Assembly: GCF_040833975.1 (NCBI RefSeq)
Contig: NZ_CP162130.1
Coordinates: 2,688,001 to 2,752,000, forward strand
Reading direction: 5' to 3'
DNA length: 64,000 bases
Origin: Leptospira sp. WS92.C1
Lineage (GTDB): Bacteria > Spirochaetota > Leptospiria > Leptospirales > Leptospiraceae
Positions 15,818 through 32,192 of the stretch are shown piece after piece. The first letter of the stretch is position 1. Every line of letters begins with the position of its first letter. The notes below the pieces were generated by a model, which was given only the letters and a program-made list of their open reading frames with translations, did no database searches and was not told the DNA's origin. The position numbers and the translations under genes were made by a program.

Positions 15818-17110
15818 ATGAAACCCATTTTGTTCTTAACCGAGTCCGCCATAAAGAGACTTTTCGATCCGGAAACAATCGATTCTGTATTTGCATCCTC
15901 CGGATTGGAAACTCTCACCTCCCAAGAATTCTATTCTCCATTGAAACAATGGGCCGAAGAGCAAGACGCAAAATACTGTATCCAATTTCCGGATTCGATT
16001 TTGGATCGACGCTGCGATCAGGCTGCGGATGAGCAGACTTCCTTTCGTTCAATCCAAGCTCTTTCCGGTTTTTCCAATCCCCCGTTTTCCGGAGTTCCGT
16101 CCAAAGAATTTCCACCCTTTGTTTGGAAAGAATCCTTGTATTTTCCGTATTCATCCCGAGAAAAAACGATTTCCTCTTTTCTTTCCAAAATTCAGGAAAA
16201 CGCGGAATCGGAATGGAATCGCAAAACAAAAAAGAACACTACCTCCGAAATCTTTCAGCTCGAATTTGAGATCGTATCGGAAACGAATTTAGAATTGAAA
16301 AGTCTTTTGAATCTCGACCTACCCGAAAATCTGATCGAAAAAATCCTGGAAAAAAACGATCGTCAATTTTTAATCACACCTCGACTGACAGGAGTCCAAA
16401 GTATTTTTACGATTTATTTGTTGTCTCAGTTCTCTTCGAAAATCAAATTCAATTTTTCTAAAGTGAGAATGGACGTTTCCGATAACAAAGAAATTCTTCC
16501 GATCCTTTTAAAACGATCCGGCTCAGTGATCACCGCAATCGATTTTGAAAATTCTCCCAAACTTTTAAAAAACTCGGAGTTGGAACTGAATGTTTCCCCC
16601 TATTTTAGTCCCTCCGTCTCGTTCTTGGTTTTGGTATCTTGTCTTTTGGATGCTATGGAGAATTTCGATCCTTCTGATCTTGAAACTTCTACAACGGTTT
16701 TGTTTCCAACTTTCTCAAAAACGGAATCCTGGAGAGACATTACGGAACATCGATTTGCCGCAAGAGTTGCAAGACATACCGGAGAAGAAGAGAATTTTTT
16801 TCAATCCCTGCTCAAGAAGGAATACGAAATTTCGCTCAAGACTTTAAATTCTAAATTAGAAATCGTTAAATCCCAACTGGAAGAATCGGAAATCCCAAAA
16901 CTTTTAGATCGATTGAAAACAATTCAAGAATCTCGTAAGAGAATTGCGGATCAGGATCCCAATCAAGAAGAATGGGAATTGTTGGAAAAAGAAACCGCCT
17001 CTTTCGTTTTTCAAGCGTGGAAAAAAAGAAAGGAACTCACGACGAAAAAATTCGATGAAAATACACCGGCTTTCGCTTGGAAAGGCCTGTCGGAAATCTG
17101 GAAATCCTGA
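15818..17110 (+). CDS. Hypothetical protein, 430 aa
   Basis: A 430-residue cytoplasmic protein without a signal peptide or membrane segment. The middle (about 130-300) looks like mixed alpha/beta. The C-terminal 110 residues are a long charged helical or coiled-coil region, rich in Glu/Lys and ending KGLSEIWKS. No catalytic motif was recognised. It could be a Leptospira lineage protein. It sits just upstream of the tRNA-Met promoter and is not obviously linked to glnA. Confidence 0.65.
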   Translation: MKPILFLTESAIKRLFDPETIDSVFASSGLETLTSQEFYSPLKQWAEEQDAKYCIQFPDSILDRRCDQAADEQTSFRSIQALSGFSNPPFSGVPSKEFPPFVWKESLYFPYSSREKTISSFLSKIQENAESEWNRKTKKNTTSEIFQLEFEIVSETNLELKSLLNLDLPENLIEKILEKNDRQFLITPRLTGVQSIFTIYLLSQFSSKIKFNFSKVRMDVSDNKEILPILLKRSGSVITAIDFENSPKLLKNSELELNVSPYFSPSVSFLVLVSCLLDAMENFDPSDLETSTTVLFPTFSKTESWRDITEHRFAARVARHTGEEENFFQSLLKKEYEISLKTLNSKLEIVKSQLEESEIPKLLDRLKTIQESRKRIADQDPNQEEWELLEKETASFVFQAWKKRKELTTKKFDENTPAFAWKGLSEIWKS

Positions 17111-17123
17111 ATCCCAAGAAACC

Positions 17124-17152
17124 TTGACAGGCCGATTCCCCCGAAAAAAATA
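17124..17152 (+). promoter_or_regulatory. Candidate promoter for tRNA-Met
   Basis: TTGACA at 17124-17129 is a perfect -35 hexamer. With 17 bases of spacer the -10 would be AAAATA at 17147-17152. It lies about 35-60 bases before the mature tRNA. The -10 is weak, so the call is tentative. Confidence 0.4.
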
Positions 17153-17181
17153 GCACTGGAACCGATTTATCGGGTCCAACA

Positions 17182-17266
<85 letters not shown>

Positions 17267-17284
17267 AGTTTCAAGGAGAATACA

Positions 17285-17569
17285 TTGAAATATCTTTTTC
17301 TGATGGTTCTTTCTTTCCTTCTTCTGGCGCAGGCAGTGCCAGCTCAATCCTCTCTCTGTAACGAAATTTGCGGATTTTATTACGGATGTCTGGAGCAAAA
17401 TGCTCCGAGAAAATTGAGTGCGGAGGAAAAGACAAAAGTAAAAGCAGGTTGTTTAAACTCCTGTAAAAAACACTCACAAGCGGTGTCGGCCTGTTTTGAT
17501 ACTCACAAAAATCAATGCAAACCGTTTAACGCATGTATAGTGTCCGCGTATAACGCGAATAAAAAATAG
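17285..17569 (+). CDS. Small cysteine-rich exported protein
   Basis: A 94-residue protein with a TTG start preceded by AAGGAGAA at about 17273-17280. A standard signal peptide ends near QAVPAQS. The mature part of about 70 residues carries eight Cys, including two CxxxC pairs (CNEIC and CLNSC), a pattern typical of a disulphide-stapled helical hairpin. It lies 25 bp after the tRNA and before a strong terminator, so it may share the tRNA transcript. Family not recognised. DsbD and other thiol enzymes would act on such a periplasmic protein. Confidence 0.75.
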   Translation: MKYLFLMVLSFLLLAQAVPAQSSLCNEICGFYYGCLEQNAPRKLSAEEKTKVKAGCLNSCKKHSQAVSACFDTHKNQCKPFNACIVSAYNANKK

Positions 17570-17640
17570 ATTCGAAGATTGTATCGGAATGTTCCAGACG
17601 GATGTCCTCCGATCGTTGAAGGTCTTTTGTTAGAGATGAA

Positions 17641-17668
17641 AAGAGCAGGTTTTTCCTGCTCTTTTTTT
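17641..17668 (+). terminator. Rho-independent terminator
   Basis: AAGAGCAGG / CCTGCTCTT stem with a TTTTT loop and a following T7 run, 70 bp after the cysteine-rich gene. Confidence 0.88.
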
Positions 17669-17843
17669 ATATTCTGTAAAAAATTCGCCACGAAAGATGC
17701 ATGACGTCTAACGTGCAATTTCGAATCCAAACCTTTTAAAAGTCCGAGTCTGATTTTAAAATACTGCGTATTGTTAAAAAAACCGATTTGAAATCTTCAA
17801 TAGATTTTTTTTCGAGAATTTTCAAGATAGTATCCTCCGAAAC

Positions 17844-20618
<2,775 letters not shown>

Positions 20619-20620
20619 AG

Positions 20621-20683
<63 letters not shown>

Positions 20684-20688
20684 AGTAT

Positions 20689-22553
<1,865 letters not shown>

Positions 22554-22561
22554 GTCTGTGG

Positions 22562-22635
22562 TTTTACTTTAAGACGGACTTCAAGTCCCGTATCAAGAAA
22601 ATTTTACAAAAGATCATTTGTAGGAACAATGAACT
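22562..22635. repeat. Dispersed palindromic element, copy 5
   Basis: The core GGACTTCAAGTCC (22576-22588) is followed by CAAG, TTTTACAAAA and TTGTAGGAACAATG (22618-22631). A GTGGGAGTTCCTA repeat lies at 22731-22743. The rest of the 22554-23130 interval shows no convincing gene apart from the doubtful small frame listed next. Confidence 0.65.
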
Positions 22636-22750
22636 TTCTTTCAAGAAATTATCATTTCTCCGCTCTGATAAGATAACGGAAGAATCTAAATTCAGCATCC
22701 GCGCAAGACTCAATCCTGAAAACGTCGAAAGTGGGAGTTCCTAATATTCT

Positions 22751-22963
22751 TCAGGCGTTTAAATCGATCAAATATCCACGACGAACCGCTTGGTCATCCG
22801 TATTGACTCCGACTTTTGCGATATTTCTCGCACCGGAATTTACGCTTTCCAAATCGGAAAGAGGATGCAAACGATCGGGCATGTTTCGAATTGTAAACTC
22901 GGATTTGGAAAACTGTCTGGCTCCCGGAGAACTTTGAAGTGCGAAATTGATTTCTTTGAGCAT
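22751..22963 (-). CDS. Doubtful small hypothetical protein
   Basis: A 70-residue frame with ordinary composition (MLKEINFALQSS start, RRGYLIDLNA end) and AAGGA about 12 bases upstream. No motif was recognised. It may be a remnant of a longer gene or non-coding. Confidence 0.25.
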   Translation of the reverse strand: MLKEINFALQSSPGARQFSKSEFTIRNMPDRLHPLSDLESVNSGARNIAKVGVNTDDQAVRRGYLIDLNA

Positions 22964-23134
22964 GACTGCGAACGTCCTTTTTCTTCAAGGGAACAACGAA
23001 TTTACAACTTTGTAAAGCGAAAATCGGGCCGTTTCGAAACTCTTTCATTCTGCATTTGTATATAAACCCGACGTATAAACCGGCTTTGAAACACAATCTG
23101 GGAGTTTAAACTTTCAAAAGAAAAATTCTTGAAA

Positions 23135-23159
23135 ATACGTATAAAATATAATATACGTA
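23135..23159 (+). promoter_or_regulatory. Promoter and probable autoregulatory operator of the toxin-antitoxin pair
   Basis: A TATAAT -10 at 23147-23152 lies between two TACGTA palindromes (23136-23141 and 23154-23159), spaced 18 bp centre to centre. This is a normal arrangement for an operator bound by an antitoxin dimer pair. It begins 35 bp before the antitoxin ATG. Confidence 0.5.
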
Positions 23160-23169
23160 GGATTATTTT

Positions 23170-23438
23170 ATGACTACAAAATTGACTTATCAATCGAAAA
23201 GGCTATTATTGAAAAAGCAAAAAAATACACGCAAAAAAGACATAAAAGTGTATCTAATATTATTGAAGATTACCTGGCCGAATTAACAAAAGAATCTGGT
23301 CGCAAGCAAAAAACAGAAACAAAGATCCAGGATTTAGCCCCAATTACAAAAAGTTTAGCAGGAATTCTAAAAGGTAAAGAACAGATAGATATTAAAGAAG
23401 ACAAGGTTACATATCTAAGAAAGAAACATGACCTCTAA
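23170..23438 (+). pseudogene. Antitoxin (DUF6364/VapB-like), frameshifted
   Basis: It starts MTTKLT. The frame is lost by one missing T at about 23188-23190 (ACTTATC where ACTTTATC is needed). After that point the restored frame reads SIEKAIIEKAKKY, SVSNIIEDYL, APITKSLAGILKG and ends YLRKKHDL, TAA at 23436-23438. This is a ribbon-helix-helix-type antitoxin of about 89 residues, found widely in Leptospira next to PIN toxins. The downstream toxin start overlaps its end by 11 bases. As written the protein would end after about 38 residues. Confidence 0.75.
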
Positions 23439-23460
23439 AAAGAAAGTATTTTTAGATTCG
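23428..23460 (+). pseudogene. PIN-domain toxin (VapC-type), truncated to its first 11 codons
   Basis: ATG at 23428 overlaps the antitoxin end. The first 11 residues, MTSKKKVFLDS, are the usual start of a PIN RNase toxin with the first active-site Asp. After 23460 the sequence changes to unrelated DNA and the frame stops at 23536. The rest of the toxin is not found on the far side of the IS element, so it was lost by deletion. Confidence 0.65.
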
Positions 23461-23583
23461 ATAGTGTCCGTAAAGTTTCGCACAAATGAGAACTTGAGAA
23501 GAGCTCACCTCAGTTGTAATAGCCAAAATAAGATCTGACACTCCGTGTTCCTGTTGATTACGAAAATTGTAAGTTGGCTGGTA

Positions 23584-24904
<1,321 letters not shown>

Positions 24905-24982
24905 CTTCATTTTAAGCTGCGAAGAATTTATAAAATCTCTTCCGTAATTTGAGACAAAAGTCTAAATTTCCTTCCCCAAGGT

Positions 24983-25744
24983 TTATAGACCGTCAAAATT
25001 AAAGTTCGAAGTCTCCTCCACTTCTTCATCGATTTCCAAAACTTCTTGGAAATCGCTCGAATCCGTAGTAGTGTGCCTGCCGTGTTTTTGTTTTGGCAGT
25101 TCCAATTCGGGCTCCCCTTCTTCTTTCACCTTCATCAACAAGGAAAATCCCTTGGGTTCTTTCACGAATTCGGGAAAGTATTCGTAAAACAATTTTGCGG
25201 ACACAACCCTGAACTTGTAAGGATACGTTTTTTTATAGGTTTCCGAAAAATTCACATCCGGCAACTGCTGAAACTGAATTTTATCCTCGAAATCGTTGAA
25301 CTCTTGTTTGTTGAATACAGGCATTTTTTCGGTAATCAAGTCTTTGAGAATGATCCAATCCAATTTGAAACGCATCCGATATCCCTGAAACGCCGAGGAT
25401 CTTTGAATCAGGTTGACAAGTCTTTTGAGAGGGTAATCGCGTTTTGCATACGGGGTCAAATAGATCAGAAGATATCTTTGTGAAAACCCGAGAGGCTCCC
25501 AAACCCGTTCCGGGTAGAGTTTACCTTCCTCCGATTTGAGATCGTCCAAAACGGATTGTAACTCGGGAACCGACTCGGACTGATCTGTATAAAATTCCTG
25601 TTTTTCGATCTCACCAAATTCCCCATAATAGAGCCATTTGTATAAATCGGCGATTTCGAAGACGGGATGATAGATCAAAAATCGATCTAAGAAGTCGATC
25701 TTTTCTTCGCGGGTTTTGTTATCGTCGATCTCTCTCTGAATCAC
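24983..25744 (-). CDS. Hypothetical protein in the der-plsY operon
   Basis: A 253-residue soluble protein, acidic, with a helical N-terminal half and an extended acidic C-terminal tail ([14 protein letters not shown]). No signal peptide or motif was recognised. Its start lies inside the plsY 3' end (26-bp overlap), so it is probably translated from the smpB-der-plsY transcript. Family unknown. Its end lies about 80 bp from the IS right end and appears intact. Confidence 0.7.
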   Translation of the reverse strand: MIQREIDDNKTREEKIDFLDRFLIYHPVFEIADLYKWLYYGEFGEIEKQEFYTDQSESVPELQSVLDDLKSEEGKLYPERVWEPLGFSQRYLLIYLTPYAKRDYPLKRLVNLIQRSSAFQGYRMRFKLDWIILKDLITEKMPVFNKQEFNDFEDKIQFQQLPDVNFSETYKKTYPYKFRVVSAKLFYEYFPEFVKEPKGFSLLMKVKEEGEPELELPKQKHGRHTTTDSSDFQEVLEIDEEVEETSNFNFDGL

Positions 25745-26365
25745 TTTTTGTATCCTCGTCTTTGACCGCGAACAACTCGGATTGGTTTAAAATCCGGAGT
25801 ATATTTTCCCTATGAGTCAGTATGATCCCGATCGAGATCAACACCATCGTTCCTAAAACCCAATAAGAAACGTCTTCGTGTAAAAGTAGAATCGAGGAAA
25901 TAGCATAAACGACCGGAAGGGTAAGGGAAGCAAAAATTGATCCCAACGATACAAATTTAAAGAATTTATAAACCGTTAAAAAGACGACGACCGCTCCGAG
26001 ACAAGCGATCGGCGCTAAGATCAAAAACACGCCTAACGCGGTCGCGACTCCCTTGCCGCCCTTGAATCCTAGGAATGGGGAAAACATATGTCCTAAAACC
26101 GCGAGAACACCGCAGAGTAATTGAAACGGGATCCCTCCTTCCGGAACGTAAATTCCCGAAAGATATACGGGGAGCATTCCCTTGGAGATGTCCAGAATCA
26201 AAACCGGAAACCCATATCTCCAACCGACGAGACGACCCACATTCGTAGCTCCGATATTCTTACTTCCGGAATGACGGATATCCACTCCCGCAAGACGAAG
26301 AGCGATCCAATATCCGAATGGAATGGAGCCCGCCGCAAAACTTAAAAACACCGCTAAAACAAAAT

Positions 26366-26369
<4 letters not shown>
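25719..26369 (-). CDS. plsY: Glycerol-3-phosphate acyltransferase PlsY
   Basis: A 216-residue inner-membrane protein with five to six hydrophobic segments and the three PlsY motifs: GSIPFGYW near the N-terminus with [12 protein letters not shown] (about 35-47), [18 protein letters not shown] (about 96-113), and the third motif in the last third. PlsY acylates glycerol-3-phosphate from acyl-phosphate, the first step of phospholipid synthesis. Its ATG overlaps the der stop by 4 bp. Confidence 0.94.
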
Positions 26370-27841
<1,472 letters not shown>

Positions 27842-27866
27842 ATGAGGTCCTGGTTTCTTCAATCGC

Positions 27867-28358
27867 TTATGAATCGTAGCGATTGGAAGATTTTAACGCG
27901 CGTGCGATTTCTTGTTGCGCGTCTTTTTTTTGCATATCGTCCCGTTTATCGTGGATCTTTTTCGGTTTGGCTATCGCGACCTCCACCTTGACACGCAGGT
28001 TATTTTTAAAATAAACCTTAGTCGCAACAAGAACCAAACCCTTTTCTTTTACTTGACGATCCAACTTCTCGATTTCCCTCTTATGCAAAAGTAGCTTTCT
28101 GGGACGAATTTCGGGATGATTTGTGTATCCGCCGTTTTTATAAGGAGTGATGGAGAAGTTTTCCAAGAACACCTCTCCGTTTTTGATCTTTGCAAACGCG
28201 TCCGTAAGATTTCCTTTTTTTTCCCGAAGACTTTTGACTTCAGATCCGGACAATACGATCCCCGCTTCGATGAATGAAATCAATTCGAAGTTGAACCTGG
28301 CCTTTTTGTTGACCAGAGGCGAGTGCCCCGATTCTTCTTTTTTGTCTTTGTTCGTCAT
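27867..28358 (-). CDS. smpB: SsrA-binding protein SmpB
   Basis: A 163-residue protein with the SmpB OB-fold core: [51 protein letters not shown] and the basic C-terminal tail [21 protein letters not shown]. SmpB brings tmRNA to stalled ribosomes in trans-translation. It is slightly longer at the N-terminus than usual. It is the first gene of a probable four-gene minus-strand operon with der, plsY and an orphan gene. No tmRNA gene was seen in this window. Confidence 0.94.
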   Translation of the reverse strand: MTNKDKKEESGHSPLVNKKARFNFELISFIEAGIVLSGSEVKSLREKKGNLTDAFAKIKNGEVFLENFSITPYKNGGYTNHPEIRPRKLLLHKREIEKLDRQVKEKGLVLVATKVYFKNNLRVKVEVAIAKPKKIHDKRDDMQKKDAQQEIARALKSSNRYDS

Positions 28359-28369
28359 ACTTCTTTTGC

Positions 28370-28385
28370 GGGGGAAGTCTCCCCC
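28370..28385. promoter_or_regulatory. GC-rich hairpin just upstream of smpB
   Basis: GGGGGA-AGTC-TCCCCC is a perfect 6-bp stem, starting 11 bases before the smpB start codon (28358). It sits in a G+C-rich stretch (28367-28450) unlike its surroundings. In the smpB mRNA it would lie immediately upstream of the ribosome site. Its role is unknown. Confidence 0.45.
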
Positions 28386-28499
28386 TCGCTTCAGCCGCGT
28401 AAGCGTCTTCCGCTTCCCCCTCTCCGGGCAAATTGGAAAGTAACACTCGCCCGGACCCGATTGGAGCCGAAGTTTGAAAAAGCGAGCGATTGCCTAAAA

Positions 28500-29320
28500 A
28501 ATTTTTGAATGGAAATCAAATTTTCTCACTCAGGGATTTCTGTGCGGAGTTCCATCCATTTTACGGGATTGAGGGTTCCAATTCTACACAAAGCTTCCAA
28601 ATTTTGTGGGAACTCCTAAGTTCTTAAGAGTTCTCGAAAGTTCGACCGAATCGATTTCTGTCGCATTTTGATCGAAAATCAAAAATCCAAAGGAAATTGT
28701 AGGAACTCAACCATCCACGATACGTCCAATCTCTCTTTTAGGGGGGTGCGGCCAAGTGAAAAATGAAACCAAGAAGGAGATCCTACAAAAGGATTTAGGC
28801 TATTCAATTTGACGAATCTAATTCCGCAATCCGTTTGTTCCAAAAGTTTTGACTGAGACTCAAGACGCTTTTGAAAGCAAATCCAATTTCATTTAGACCA
28901 GGGAAAGTCAGACTCGGCATCGTGGGAACTCCCATACTAAATTTTAAGAATTCGAAGAAATTTAGAAGATTTTAGCAGGAGCTTACTTTCGAAATCTTGA
29001 CAACTGCGCAAGCACTCCTTTGTGGGAACTCATACAAATAGGTTTTATTCAGTAATGTCCTTTCTTGACCCAACCCAATCTGAAACAAACACTCGATAAA
29101 AGGCGACCATGAATTCAGAAATCCGATCGTAGTGTTCAAATCTTGCGGTAACTCCTTTAAAAACTTTGCGATTTTTGAAAATTAAGCCGAACCAATCTTT
29201 TACTCTGTGGATTGAAAATCAAAAGTTTTGAGTGATTTTGTGGGAACTCCATCGGACTCGTAAATTACTCAAGAATTTTAAAGTTTATAGAGTCTGTAGG
29301 AACTCCTTCTAAAACTTTGA
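28500..29320. repeat. Gene-free region with many GTGGGAACTCC-type repeats
   Basis: Copies or variants of G(T)(G/A)GGAACTCC occur at about 28605-28618, 28698-28709, 28775-28788 (opposite strand), 28921-28934, 29020-29037, 29145-29158 (degenerate), 29239-29250 and 29296-29307. They are irregularly spaced at roughly 55-145 bp. No open frame with coding character crosses the region. The spacing and unequal spacers rule out a CRISPR array. Confidence 0.65.
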
Positions 29321-29559
29321 AGCTTATAAAAAATCCAAAAAAACATAATTTCTCTTTGAAAATCATTCGGAGCCGAATTCAAAAAAACTGATTCAATTTC
29401 GAAGATGACTGGAGTCAAAAAGCTCTGAGAATTTTTTACAAAACAAAAAATGAGCGCAAGATTTTTGATTTTTCCAATAGGCAAGAAATCCGTTTTTTGT
29501 TTTATTCGAAATTGATCCAATAGCCCATCATTGTATCCAACTCCGATTGGCAAACGGAA

Positions 29560-29777
29560 AAAGAATCAATTGGACTTGTGAATCACCTCTTCCACCTTCG
29601 TTGAACCTTCCGCAGGTGATATATCGAGTAAACGCGATGATACTATTTGTAACTTCTCGTTCATCAAAGATCTTACAGTTTCGATTTGGAAATGGTTCAA
29701 ACGGTCCCTTGGAAGACAAATCGAGAAGTGGGGAAATAATCATGACAGTAAAAAGAAACCAGATTCGTTTTTTTCAT
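29560..29777 (-). pseudogene. Remnant of a secreted-protein gene (paralogue of 32193-33119), internal deletion
   Basis: The 5' part begins with ATG at 29777. After a frameshift it reads VMIISPLLDLSSKGPFEPF and IFDEREVTNSI, closely matching the intact gene at 32193-33119. At ITCGRFNEGGR the sequence jumps directly to the 3' end (GAGGTGATTCACAAGTCC). About 750 bp of the interior are missing. In the intact copy the two breakpoints carry the near-identical words CCTCTTCCACC and GCTCTTCCATC, so the deletion probably arose by slippage between them. Confidence 0.8.
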
Positions 29778-29932
29778 AAGACAATTTCCTTTATCAAAAT
29801 CGAAAAATGCATTGACCTAAAAATAAATGATTCCAAATAAATTTTTTCAGCCAAGGGCAAACAGAATTTATCAAAGTCCACTTGTCAATATTTTTTTCTA
29901 ATCATTCTAGCGATCAAAAGAAAAACACAACA

Positions 29933-30330
29933 ATGACGAATGGAAATAAAGAAGAAAACAATTCACTGATTCCGATACAGGAAACAAACCGGAATAAAAC
30001 TACATTAAAAATAAAGAATGTTTTTCGATATAAAAAAAGCCTTTTCATTTTTTTCAAATCTTATGCCCTTTGGATTTTTATTTTTTTGTCTCTTGTCAAT
30101 CCGCTGATTGGAACACCGATTTCTTTTTTAGACCGCAAATTACTTTCTGCCGCACAATCAACGAAAATCAGCAATTGGCAAACGCGGCCCTTAATCAAGG
30201 CGCTCCTGTCAACGTGCGAGACCAAAGGCAATATTTCTTAGTAGAAACGATTCAAAAATAATTAATAGAAAAAGAAATCCCTTTCAATCGAAAATACCGA
30301 GACGGGACTTTTTATTGCTACGCCCGTCCT
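29933..30330 (+). pseudogene. Remnant of an ankyrin-repeat protein gene (paralogue of 33534-35981)
   Basis: It starts ATG at 29933. The signal-peptide region (FFKSYALWIFIFLS, then DRKLLSAA) matches the intact ankyrin gene. A frameshift follows near 30150, and at about 30250 the sequence jumps from the first ankyrin repeat (GTAGAAAC) to a region equivalent to 34345 of the intact gene (TTAATAGAAAAAG), then decays. The interval 30331-30584 has further A/T-rich sequence that may be more of the same gene but cannot be aligned with confidence. Confidence 0.75.
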
Positions 30331-30584
30331 CGGTGGATTGTATCATATCTATTCTTACAAAGACGGGACTGAAGCCTCTAAGTTTTTCGATTTCAAAACT
30401 TTGCTACTAACATTGAAAGCAGAGCGAACCTCTTTGTCTTCCTATATTTTAAATTTTGTATATTCTACTTTTTTAATGAACAATTCGTTCCTTTTCAAGT
30501 CCATTATTTTGCCATTCTACTTCAACTATCCTCTATTTTATAAAAGACTCAGCTTACTTACGAAAAAATATTAAAATCATAATT

Positions 30585-31448
30585 CTACTGTTGACTCAGA
30601 CTAAGACCAAAGACTCTTTCTGCATTCTTGTGGGCGAAATAACTCAAAGAAACTTTAGGCAAATCTAATTTAGATAATTGTTTTGCACATTCCACATGAT
30701 TGAGCTGCGGATAATTCGTCCCAAACATAACTTTTTTCCTACCAAAACCTTTCATAAAATCTAAGATCTGTCGAGGATAGACATTTGGCTTGTAAGCGGA
30801 AGTATCGATGAATACGTTTTCATGCTTCCATGCGACTGCAATCATTTCGTCCGTCCATGGATATCCTAAATGTCCGCAAACAATCTTCAATTCAGGAAAC
30901 AAAAGTGCAATCTCGTCGATGTAAGGAATGGGGCGTCCAGTCTCAGAAGGCATGAGAGGACCTGTATGTCCAACCTGCGTACAAAAAGGGATACCTAATT
31001 CTATACATTTTACGAAAAGAGGAAAGTAAAGCCGGTCATTGGGAGGAAGATTCCAAAGCCAAGGTACGATTCTTAAACCGACGAACCCATGTTCTTTGAC
31101 GGCCCTCTCTAATTCACGAACTGCTTCGAGCGGTTTCGAAAGATTTACCGTAGCAAGCCCTTTGAATTTGCCGGGAAAGTCTCTACAGATTTGAGCGATC
31201 TCATCGTTGTCAATCACCCATCCTTCTGGTCTACACCAAGCGGAAAGTAAAACCAAGTCGGTTCCCGATTCGTTCATCTGATCGATGAGTTCCGGAATGG
31301 GAACACCTCCGGGCAAGATCGCACTGGAACCGGAAAGTTTTACTAGTCGGTGAATCTCAGGCATACGATCCATAAATTGTTTCAAAGGCGGTTGTGCCCA
31401 AACATCGATAAGCCTTACTTTTTCTGAAGAAACAATATCCGTTTCCAT
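30585..31448 (-). CDS. Amidohydrolase 2 family (COG2159) protein
   Basis: A 287-residue TIM-barrel hydrolase from the ATG at 31448, which has AGGGGA six bases upstream. An alternative ATG pair at 31490-31493 would add 15 residues. Family blocks are FVGLRIVPWLWN, CTQVGHTGP, VCGHLGYPW, FIDTSAYKP and MFGTNYP. The N-terminal metal motif reads IDVWAQPP instead of DxHxH, and the late Asp is Asn in GTNYP, so metal binding is altered while two His (GHTG, GHLG) remain. Substrate unknown. It lies between the decayed and intact copies of the ankyrin module. Confidence 0.8.
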   Translation of the reverse strand: METDIVSSEKVRLIDVWAQPPLKQFMDRMPEIHRLVKLSGSSAILPGGVPIPELIDQMNESGTDLVLLSAWCRPEGWVIDNDEIAQICRDFPGKFKGLATVNLSKPLEAVRELERAVKEHGFVGLRIVPWLWNLPPNDRLYFPLFVKCIELGIPFCTQVGHTGPLMPSETGRPIPYIDEIALLFPELKIVCGHLGYPWTDEMIAVAWKHENVFIDTSAYKPNVYPRQILDFMKGFGRKKVMFGTNYPQLNHVECAKQLSKLDLPKVSLSYFAHKNAERVFGLSLSQQ

Positions 31449-31493
31449 AGAAGTTCCCCTAAAATCATCTTTGATAAAATCTCCGCTCATCAA

Positions 31494-32192
31494 ATAACTA
31501 TCGCATTCAAGAATCCCAACTTAGAGATGGTGAGAAGAGAAAATCAAGGGAAGATTTACTGGATCGTATATAGAATTTCAAGTAATTTTTATTACCTCTT
31601 ATAAATTGGAAACAAAATCAGAACTTTGAAAAAAGAATCCAATTCGTATCGCTATTGAACAAGAATTCTCAAACTACTTATAAATATATTCAATATTTAG
31701 AATTTTATTCATATCGATCTCAAGAAATAGAGATCAAAAAAAAAAAAAAAAATTAGAATAGCAATTAAGTTTTTTCATGCACAAAGAATTACACTCTGCT
31801 TTTTATTTTTGTAAAAAGTCGAATCCATAATAAGAACCTATCTTTGCCCGTTGTTGCAAAATTGTTATTTCAGCAAAGTTCTTAAAAAAAGAGATCCAGA
31901 AAATATATTTCTTACAATTCCAAGCTAAAACTTTATAAAAGTATAAATCTATAAAATAACAAACCTTTCGTATCATTTATTCCGAAAAAGACTTGCAATC
32001 GAACTTCAAGTCTCCGTGAAATAGAATTAGAGGAGAAATATTGATTTCCAAAAATACAACCTCCGAAATTCCTACTCCTTTTGTGGATTTAAGATTCCGA
32101 ATTTTTTCGAAAATAAGAACCTTTTCGATCCATTCGAAAATAGTAAATTAGATTAGCATTGTACTACCTAACTCTACCAAACAAAGGAAGAA
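31494..32192. other. Gene-free A/T-rich region
   Basis: About 700 bp with no coding frame. It has a 17-base A run at 31736-31752, and a degenerate copy of the dispersed palindrome (CGAACTTCAAGTCTCCG at about 32000-32016). Confidence 0.55.

Noticed and set aside
28240..28446. 68-codon minus-strand frame over the smpB start
   Set aside because: Most of it overlaps the smpB coding region in another frame; the remainder is GC-rich leader sequence.
28600..29310. CRISPR-like repeat array
   Set aside because: The repeats are only about 11-15 bases, variable, in both orientations and unequally spaced, with no cas genes in the window.
29278..29553. 91-codon minus-strand frame in the repeat-rich region
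   Set aside because: No ribosome site or family character; it overlaps a repeat and the start of a pseudogene.
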